This document shows, in pieces, positions 1-3,967 of a DNA stretch of 9,722 nt. Source of the stretch: Pseudomonadota bacterium (GTDB taxonomy: Bacteria; Pseudomonadota; Gammaproteobacteria; Steroidobacterales; Steroidobacteraceae); assembly GCA_021808195.1 (NCBI GenBank), contig JAKBCE010000090.1, forward strand, positions 1-9,722, written 5' to 3'. Numbering within the stretch: the stretch's first letter is position 1; each line of letters opens with the position of its first letter. Under the pieces are notes generated by a model. It had not been told where the DNA came from, did no database searches, and worked only from the letters and a program-made list of their open reading frames with translations. The position numbers and the translations under genes are program-made.

Positions 1-107
1 CGGCTGTCAACGGACGCAGGCGGATACCCGCAGATGGAATCTGCTTGTATTTCAGGACATTAGGGGGCGTCACGGACGCTATCGGAGGGTGTCGGATGCT
101 TGGATGG
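1..107. other. Left flank resembling the integrase end of another element
   Basis: No gene is visible. The stretch contains one TACCCGCA box (25-32) and CGGA tetramers at 11, 21, 73, 83 and 93, so 10 bp apart within two groups. The same two signals occur between the integrase start and the right att site (boxes at 9461 and 9473; CGGA or TGGA at 9488, 9498, 9508, 9518). The order box, phased CGGA, att repeat is the same. I infer that the flank is the integrase-proximal end of a second element of this kind whose integrase lies just left of the window. Ordinary chromosome is the alternative. Confidence 0.45.
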
Positions 108-127
108 TGCCCGGGGCCGGACTCGAA
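108..127. repeat. attL (distal att repeat, displaced tRNA-Leu 3' end)
   Basis: TGCCCGGGGCCGGACTCGAA is identical to 9596-9615. In reverse complement it runs from the T-loop (TTCGAGT) through the T-stem and acceptor strand to the discriminator A. Bases 105-107 (TGG) add the CCA tail, so this end carries tRNA positions up to CCA. The sequence inside the element (128 onward) does not continue the tRNA. The repeat therefore ends at the T-loop, as expected for an integrase crossover region. Confidence 0.9.
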
Positions 128-156
128 AGAGCGTGTAACACATTGATTTAGCGGAC

Positions 157-202
157 TGCGGGTACAGCTTAATCCCGGCCCGTACCCGTAGTGATACCCG
201 CA
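157..202. promoter_or_regulatory. Left TACCCGCA box cluster (putative integrase arm sites)
   Basis: There are three octamers: TGCGGGTA at 157-164, TACCCGTA (one mismatch) at 183-190 and TACCCGCA at 195-202. The last two form a pair offset by 12 bp, as at 9461/9473 and 3693/3705. The pair lies 55 bp inside the left att repeat and within the 3' coding end of the last operon gene. Arm-type binding by the integrase or its directionality factor is inferred from clustering near the att sites; no protein is known to bind here. Confidence 0.55.
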
Positions 203-375
203 GGGTGCAGCGCAGGGCAGGTTACGGTCCCGATTTGAGATGTTTGTAACGGCGCGTGCTCGGATTCTAACATCCGCAGCGCCCGGGCCGCCGCGTCGAG
301 CGCAGCCTCCGGCCAGCCCTGCCGCAGGTCGAATGCCGCCCGCTCGAGCAGATCGAGCGCCTCGCCGGCGCTCAC
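169..375 (-). CDS. Small hypothetical helical protein (operon gene 6)
   Basis: This 68-aa protein is the last gene of the left minus-strand operon. I chose the GTG at 375-373, which overlaps the upstream TGA as GTGA; a second GTG six bases earlier (381) is possible. Residues 1 to about 40 are Ala/Leu/Glu-rich and predict two amphipathic helices, a hairpin pattern loosely like a TPR unit. The C-terminal third is Thr/Gly-rich and is encoded across the TACCCGCA boxes near the element end, so it may be shaped by those DNA sites. I do not recognise a family. Coding status rests mainly on its place in the overlapping gene chain. Confidence 0.5.
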   Translation of the reverse strand: MSAGEALDLLERAAFDLRQGWPEAALDAAARALRMLESEHAPLQTSQIGTVTCPALHPAGITTGTGRD

Positions 376-569
376 GGACACGGCGCCACCTGCAAGCCGA
401 GCAGCTCGAGCACAGCAGCCTCAGAAAGCCGTAGAGCCGCCGCGATATCGCGAGGGGTCAGGCCACGGGCGGCGAGTTCCACGGCCGCGGCGGCGAGCAC
501 AGCGCGATCCACAGGCCGGTGACGGTCGGGAGCGAAGTCCTCAGATCCCACGGCTGCAGGACCGCTCAC
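372..569 (-). CDS. Small HTH protein (operon gene 5)
   Basis: This 65-aa protein starts with a GTG at 569 that overlaps the upstream TGA by 4 bp (GTGA). Residues about 25-57 read as a helix-turn-helix: an Ala-rich first helix, a Gly-Leu-Thr-Pro turn, then Asp-Ile-Ala-Ala-Ala-Leu and a Ser-Glu-Ala-Ala recognition helix. The same region aligns with the gene just upstream (both have E-L-x-x-R-G, I-A-A-x-L and a closing E-L-L), so the two look like tandem paralogues. A DNA-binding role in controlling the element is inferred. It could instead be a small adaptor fold. Confidence 0.65.
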   Translation of the reverse strand: MSGPAAVGSEDFAPDRHRPVDRAVLAAAAVELAARGLTPRDIAAALRLSEAAVLELLGLQVAPCP

Positions 570-826
570 GCATCAGCGAGCGGGCGGGGGCGCGGCGTGC
601 GATCCGGCCGCCCCTGGCGCACCGGCGGCGGACCGCTTCGGCTGGTGAGCAGCTCGCGGATCATCGGCACCGTCAGGTGCAGCAGCGCGGCGATGCGGCG
701 CTCGGGAACACCACGGCGCCACAGTTCGCGGGAGGCGCGGATCGCCTGCGGGCGCAGCAGGTTCGACGGCACCCTCGGGGCGCCGAAAACGGCCACGAGC
801 GCCTCGGTCTCGGCACCTTCAGCCAT
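566..826 (-). CDS. Small HTH protein (operon gene 4)
   Basis: This 86-aa protein starts with an ATG at 826 that overlaps the end of the upstream gene by 8 bp (ATGGCTGA). Residues about 31-60 form a helix-turn-helix pattern (Arg-Gly-Val-Pro-Glu-Arg-Arg-Ile-Ala-Ala-Leu-Leu, then a second helix ending Arg-Glu-Leu-Leu) of the resolvase/sigma-4-like type. The tail after residue 62 is rich in Pro and Arg and is probably disordered. It is related in sequence to the downstream 65-aa protein. It probably binds DNA; the target is unknown. Confidence 0.65.
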   Translation of the reverse strand: MAEGAETEALVAVFGAPRVPSNLLRPQAIRASRELWRRGVPERRIAALLHLTVPMIRELLTSRSGPPPVRQGRPDRTPRPRPLADA

Positions 827-1091
827 CCTGAAGATACCCGATCAGCGTCGCCAGCGCGCACGCGGTCACGTCGCGCGTGAGGTCCACCGGGGTGTTCACC
901 GCCCGGGGCGGGTACGGGTCCATCACAGCGCGGACGTGCCGCTCGAGCAGCAGCTCGAGCACCTTCCGCATGACTTTCGGGTCTGCGATATCCCCGGCCG
1001 GTCGGCCAGTGCGGTGCTCACGGCAATGTTTCACCAGCTCGACGGCAGTCTGCGGGCCGGCAGGACTCTGTGCCTTCAGGACGGCTGACAT
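819..1091 (-). CDS. Hypothetical protein (operon gene 3)
   Basis: This 90-aa protein has an ATG at 1091, one base after the TGA of the upstream gene, and ends overlapping the next ATG by 8 bp. It looks mainly helical: a Val-Met-Arg-Lys-Val-Leu-Glu-Leu-Leu-Leu-Glu stretch near residues 40-50 and a hydrophobic C-terminal helix ending in Leu-Gln-Asp-Gly. No signal peptide, membrane segment or metal motif is visible, and I do not recognise a family. The tight packing suggests translation coupled to its neighbours. Confidence 0.6.
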   Translation of the reverse strand: MSAVLKAQSPAGPQTAVELVKHCREHRTGRPAGDIADPKVMRKVLELLLERHVRAVMDPYPPRAVNTPVDLTRDVTACALATLIGYLQDG

Positions 1092-1092
1092 G

Positions 1093-1671
1093 TCAGGCTC
1101 CTATCCACGCTTCAATGGTCGGCTGCGGCGGTGGGCGGCGCTCCTCGGCGAGCAGATACGGCAGGCGGTTGACTTCGGCGAGCAGCGCCTGGATCACATC
1201 GGGTTCTACGGCCGGCAGTTCGCGCGCCGGAACGTCAAGCAGCGAACCGTTTCGCCATGTCGCATCGAGCGGCAGGAGGGTGCCCGCACCGATGACTACT
1301 GCGCCACCGAGCGCAGTGGCCGAGGGCCGCCCGATACCGACGCGGAGCGGCCAGCATTCGCAGCCGTCGCTGCCGACGCGGCAGGGTCCCGCAGTCAAGC
1401 CGGCCTTGCGCAGCAACTCGCGCGTGCGCTCGAGGCATTCGGCGTCGACAATCTGTGTCGGGTTGACTTGCAGCACGCAAAGATTCTGCCGCCCGCCGCT
1501 CAGCAGAACGGCCACCGGGTGCTCGGAGACTTCGCAGTCAGTCCACTCGCGAAATTTGCCGGTCACGCTCTCATCAAAGAGCCCATACGGCGCGGCGGCA
1601 CTGACCGGGCTGTATCCGAGTTCCCGCAGCCGGCGCGCGGCCGAGCCGAAGGTCGGCGTTATCTTGCTCAT
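1093..1671 (-). CDS. Degenerate Prim-Pol-like protein (operon gene 2)
   Basis: This 192-aa protein starts with an ATG at 1671 that overlaps the upstream TGA (ATGA). Its layout follows the bifunctional primase-polymerase (AEP) fold: an N-terminal E-L-G-Y-x-P-V (residues 17-23), a central hydrophobic strand (about 64-70), P-C-R-V-G-S-D-G (96-103) before W-P-L-R, and a V-P-x-x-E-L-P-A-V-E segment (147-156) like the end of such domains. The strand that normally carries the paired metal-binding acidic residues reads L-Q-V-N here, so catalysis is doubtful. The family call is my reading of motif order, not a search result. A DNA-binding, regulatory or helper-interference role is possible. It has no helicase domain, unlike the 761-aa primase of the same element. 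Confidence 0.6.
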   Translation of the reverse strand: MSKITPTFGSAARRLRELGYSPVSAAAPYGLFDESVTGKFREWTDCEVSEHPVAVLLSGGRQNLCVLQVNPTQIVDAECLERTRELLRKAGLTAGPCRVGSDGCECWPLRVGIGRPSATALGGAVVIGAGTLLPLDATWRNGSLLDVPARELPAVEPDVIQALLAEVNRLPYLLAEERRPPPQPTIEAWIGA

Positions 1672-2306
1672 GCGTTACCCCCGCCACCGAAAAGCTTGTC
1701 GAGTTCATCGAGCAGGCTGCCGCGAATCGTGCGGCCGCTGCTACCTTCGGCCGTGCGCGTGTCTGCGAGCCTACGGTCACCGCGACGGATGCGAGCGTCA
1801 AAGCCCAGCTTTGAATCGGCGGTGCGGTCGCGCAATGTCATGGTGGAGCGCGCCGGCACCTGGCCGAGGATGTCAGAATCGAGACTGCGGCGCCCGTCTC
1901 GCAACTCATACTCGCTGACACGCTCGCGGTCGGTCTCGGGGTCGAAGTCTTTGCGGTGATCCGGGTCGGCGTCGCGGCCACGGCGGCCGGACTGCCCGAG
2001 TTCCTTGTTGGTTCCGTCCTTGCCGCGTCGGCGAGCGTCACGTGCTCGAGCGTAGGCGCGCAGGCCGTCAGAAACCGCACGGCCGAGAGCTTCCTCGAAG
2101 GCGCGGTCTTCCTCGGCGTCACCGAAAATACTATCCGCGTCGGTCTGGTCGTCGAGGTCGTCGCGGTCCTGGCCACCGTAGCCGCTGCCGCGAGCGCTGT
2201 CGTAGGCCAACGTTTCACGCACTGGCGGAAAATACTTGGCGTGGCCGCCCACGATCAGCGTCTTGCCGCCGTCGCGATGGTTATAAAGACCGTCTTTCTT
2301 TGGCAT
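1668..2306 (-). CDS. Charged, probably disordered hypothetical protein (operon gene 1)
   Basis: This 212-aa protein opens the left operon. I chose the ATG at 2306 because GAGG lies 8 bases upstream and the protein begins M-P-K-K-D-G. The open frame continues 47 codons further up, across a GC-rich inverted repeat that looks non-coding. The composition is strongly biased to Asp, Arg, Glu and Gly, with long charged stretches between residues about 55 and 190, as in disordered or DNA- or virion-associated proteins. The C-terminus has a short helix (S-L-L-D-E-L-D-K-L-F) followed by Gly repeats, a possible partner-binding tail. No known domain is recognised. Confidence 0.6.
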   Translation of the reverse strand: MPKKDGLYNHRDGGKTLIVGGHAKYFPPVRETLAYDSARGSGYGGQDRDDLDDQTDADSIFGDAEEDRAFEEALGRAVSDGLRAYARARDARRRGKDGTNKELGQSGRRGRDADPDHRKDFDPETDRERVSEYELRDGRRSLDSDILGQVPARSTMTLRDRTADSKLGFDARIRRGDRRLADTRTAEGSSGRTIRGSLLDELDKLFGGGGNA

Positions 2307-2492
2307 GTTGCAACCTCGCATTAAAGCGGCGGGCCGGCGAGGTAACGCCACCCCGCCGGCCGCCGGGGTGCCGCGCGAGCATATGCGTTGCGGCGCGCGG
2401 CATACTGAGGCTACTTCGAGGGCCGTTAGCGGCGCCGTTACAAACATTGGCGGTTGGCCTGCAAGTCGGCCGCCCTGGTGTATGCTCGCGCC
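2307..2492. promoter_or_regulatory. Divergent intergenic region
   Basis: This stretch separates the left operon (minus, starting at 2306) from the terminase-like gene (plus, starting at 2493), so it should hold both promoters. TATGCT at 2481-2486 lies 6 bases before the plus ATG and could be a -10 box for a leaderless transcript; no convincing -35 is seen. On the minus strand GAGG precedes the ATG at 2306. A strong GC-rich inverted repeat (2327-2365) lies just upstream of the operon start. Confidence 0.5.
2327..2365. other. GC-rich inverted repeat upstream of left operon
   Basis: CGGCGGGCCGGCG (2327-2339) and CGCCGGCCGCCG (2354-2365) are complementary apart from one bulged G, with a 14-nt loop. 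In a minus-strand transcript it would fold about 20 nt ahead of the first start codon of the left operon. It could be an attenuator, an operator or a terminator for transcription arriving from the right. No clear U-run follows, so a simple terminator is not well supported. Confidence 0.5.
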
Positions 2493-3284
2493 ATGGCAGG
2501 CAAAGGCAATCCGAAAACTGGCGGCCGCAAACCCGGTTCGATGAACCTTCGCGGCGGTGTGAACAAGAGGCGCCTGCGAATCCGGCGCGACGCAACGGCT
2601 GCGATCATCGAGGCCATGCCTCGGCTGCGCGGTTGGCTGGCGTCGGATGCGGCGTGGTCAGCGGAAAACGCACCCGCAAGCGCCAAGCAACTCGACGCGC
2701 TGTGTAAATGGGTTTTGCCGCACTTCGGCGCGATCAATCCGAACCTCGAGGCGGCACCCGAGTCGCTGTCCGCAACCGATATCGCAACTGCTGCCGCAGC
2801 ACAGCCGATTGTCGATGAACGCGAAGCGACGCAGGCATATCGGATGCTGATCAGCGCTCCCATCGGCTCGCCCGAGGCGCTCATCGGGGCCGAGCGAATG
2901 CGGAGGATGGCGATCCCGCAGCCGCTCCCGGCAGCCGTGCCGGATCAGGCACCCGCGCCGCAGCCGCTCGAGGCGCCGTCAGGTCCGCACGTGAGCGTCA
3001 TCCCGCCGCGCGAGGCCGAGGCAATCCGCCATGCCGGTATCCCGCTCGAAGACGGTGCGCGGCTGATTCCGAAGTCTGCGCCGGTGCCATCGAAGCGAGA
3101 GCCGGGAGCGCTGCCGGAACTGCCGCCGGTGCCTGTCGACGTGCGGCCCGAGCAGCCCGAGCCGCGGCGCTCCCGGGCGGATGAGTTCAACGGCAACGGC
3201 TGTATCCAGCGCGCTCCGCCGGATGATCCAGCCTCACGGCCAGCCAATGCGGGTGCCCTCGGGCTTCCGCACTGGGTGCGATAA
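2493..3284 (+). CDS. Terminase-small-subunit-like protein
   Basis: This 263-aa protein starts at the ATG at 2493; a TTG 39 bases earlier is in frame but less likely. The N-terminus M-A-G-K-G-N-P-K-T-G-G-R-K-P-G is the basic Gly-Arg-Lys-Pro-Gly motif seen at the start of many phage small terminase subunits and similar phage DNA-binding proteins. A helical, Arg-rich region covers residues about 25-75. From about residue 140 the protein is Pro/Ala-rich and looks disordered, longer than typical for the family. It is the only intact plus-strand gene, and no large subunit, portal or capsid gene accompanies it. In a satellite, an orphan small subunit could redirect helper-phage packaging; that role is inference. 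No good ribosome-binding site precedes the ATG. Confidence 0.6.
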   Translation: MAGKGNPKTGGRKPGSMNLRGGVNKRRLRIRRDATAAIIEAMPRLRGWLASDAAWSAENAPASAKQLDALCKWVLPHFGAINPNLEAAPESLSATDIATAAAAQPIVDEREATQAYRMLISAPIGSPEALIGAERMRRMAIPQPLPAAVPDQAPAPQPLEAPSGPHVSVIPPREAEAIRHAGIPLEDGARLIPKSAPVPSKREPGALPELPPVPVDVRPEQPEPRRSRADEFNGNGCIQRAPPDDPASRPANAGALGLPHWVR

Positions 3285-3508
3285 CGCTGCCGTCGCACCG
3301 CCGCCACCTGAACGAGAGCCAGCGCTCTATGGTGGCCGCCAGGATCGCGACATTGCCAGCATGCCGGCCCGCAGGAAGTGCGCAATTTTGCGCACTTACC
3401 CAACCCGAGGCCGCCCAAGACCTCAGCGTGAGCCGGCGTACCGTCCAGGCCGCCCGCAAGGTGCTCGACCGCGGCGCGCCGGTACCCGTGGCCGCGGTGG
3501 AGCGCTAA
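3227..3508 (+). pseudogene. ParB-like protein, HTH-domain fragment
   Basis: The frame from 3305 to the TAA at 3506-3508 reads H-L-N-E-S-Q-R-S-M-V-A-A-R-I-A, then T-Q-P-E-A-A, then S-V-S-R-R-T-V-Q-A-A-R-K-V-L. This is the conserved central and HTH region of phage/plasmid ParB-like proteins. A complete protein would have an N-terminal ParB nuclease-like domain and continue past V-E-R. Here a TGA lies at 3224-3226, the sequence before His is not ParB-like, and a stop follows V-E-R directly. The open frame overlaps the terminase-like gene by 58 bp in another frame. The motif is well preserved, so truncation looks recent, or a 58- to 67-aa peptide may still be made. Confidence 0.65.
3376..3397. 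repeat. Perfect 22-bp palindromic site
   Basis: AAGTGCGCAA (3376-3385), a TT spacer and TTGCGCACTT (3388-3397) form a perfect inverted repeat of two 10-bp arms. It lies inside the ParB-like fragment, in the loop-coding part between the conserved motifs. It could be an operator or a partition/replication protein site, or a coincidence of coding sequence. Confidence 0.55.
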
Positions 3509-3855
3509 CGGATTATTCGCCGCAGGAACCGCGCGGCCCATACCCGCAGTTTGGTACTGCCCGCGAGGCGAGCGCCGCTCTGAAGCCACTACAGGCGGTT
3601 GGAATGGCAACCGGCCCGGCGGAATAGACCAGCGTTGCGCGTGCGATAGATTTGCGAACGGCGCGAGGCCGCGAGGGGATAGAAGGTAATTCTGCGGGTA
3701 CGCCTGCGGGTACACGCGCCGTTTTATTCTCCGTGAACCTGCGCAATAAGCCGTTACCGTCCATAGTTCGAGTCCGGGTAGCGGCAGCCACGCGCGCCGA
3801 GCATGGAGCGCGAGGTGTCGGTGGGTGTGTTTTCTGCCCTGACCCCCCGCTTCCG
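3509..3855. other. Non-coding spacer with box pair and att-like core
   Basis: I see no credible gene here. The region holds a TACCCGCA box (3541-3548), a TGCGGGTA pair (3693-3700 and 3705-3712) and a tRNA-3'-end-like 20-mer (3767-3786). Open frames crossing it have no plausible product. One minus-strand frame ends in R-Y-P-D-S-N-Y-G-R, which is simply the translation of the tRNA-like sequence. Confidence 0.6.
3693..3786 (+). other. Internal att-like end (box pair plus tRNA 3'-end 20-mer)
   Basis: Two TGCGGGTA boxes offset by 12 bp (3693, 3705) are followed after 54 bp by TTCGAGTCCGGGTAGCGGCA (3767-3786). The 20-mer has the exact layout of a tRNA 3' end: 7-nt T-loop, 5-nt T-stem strand, 7-nt acceptor strand (TAGCGGC) and discriminator A. 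The left att end, read in reverse complement, has the same order: box pair, 55 bp, then the 20-nt tRNA-Leu core. The bases before TTCGAGT cannot pair as a T-stem, so this is not a tRNA gene. I infer a relic non-integrase end of another element aimed at a tRNA whose acceptor starts GCCGCTA. Confidence 0.5.
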
Positions 3856-3967
3856 GGTTGCGATGGTGGGGATGGTTGCGATGTTTCTCCTTACGCGTAG
3901 AGAAAACGAAACTTCATTTCTATAGGAGCCACGGCAAAACATGCCAACCATGCCAACCATCGCAACC
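3856..3967. other. Candidate replication origin with inverted 9-bp iterons
   Basis: On plus, GGTTGCGAT, GGTGGGGAT and GGTTGCGAT follow each other at 3856-3882. On minus, GGTTGCGAT, GGTTGGCAT and GGTTGGCAT run from 3967 to 3941. The two blocks are inverted and share a perfect 12-bp arm at the outer edges (3856-3867 and 3956-3967). The 57-bp core (3884-3940) is about 42% GC in a much more GC-rich window. The array directly abuts the 3' end of the Prim-Pol/helicase gene, where satellites such as P4 and PICIs often keep their origin. Origin function is inferred; a large hairpin acting as terminator is the alternative. Confidence 0.6.

Noticed and set aside
1085..1096. 12-bp palindrome CTGACATGTCAG at the junction of operon genes 2 and 3
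   Set aside because: It is explained by a stop codon TGA, one base, then ATG followed by a Ser codon; no wider symmetry supports an operator.
877..1959. 360-codon open frame on the plus strand
   Set aside because: It is antisense to several minus-strand genes linked by stop/start overlaps; the composition is Arg/Ser-rich with no recognisable motif.
3730..3790. A complete tRNA gene around the T-loop-like sequence
   Set aside because: The bases before TTCGAGT cannot form the T-stem, and no anticodon or D arm is found upstream; only the 3' 20 nt match.
3754..3960. 68-codon minus-strand open frame
   Set aside because: It is the translation of the iteron array and the tRNA-like att core (ending in P-D-S-N-Y-G-R), with no protein-like features.
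3856..3967. CRISPR-like repeat array
   Set aside because: The repeats are 9 bp, directly adjacent without spacers, and arranged as two inverted blocks, which fits iterons.
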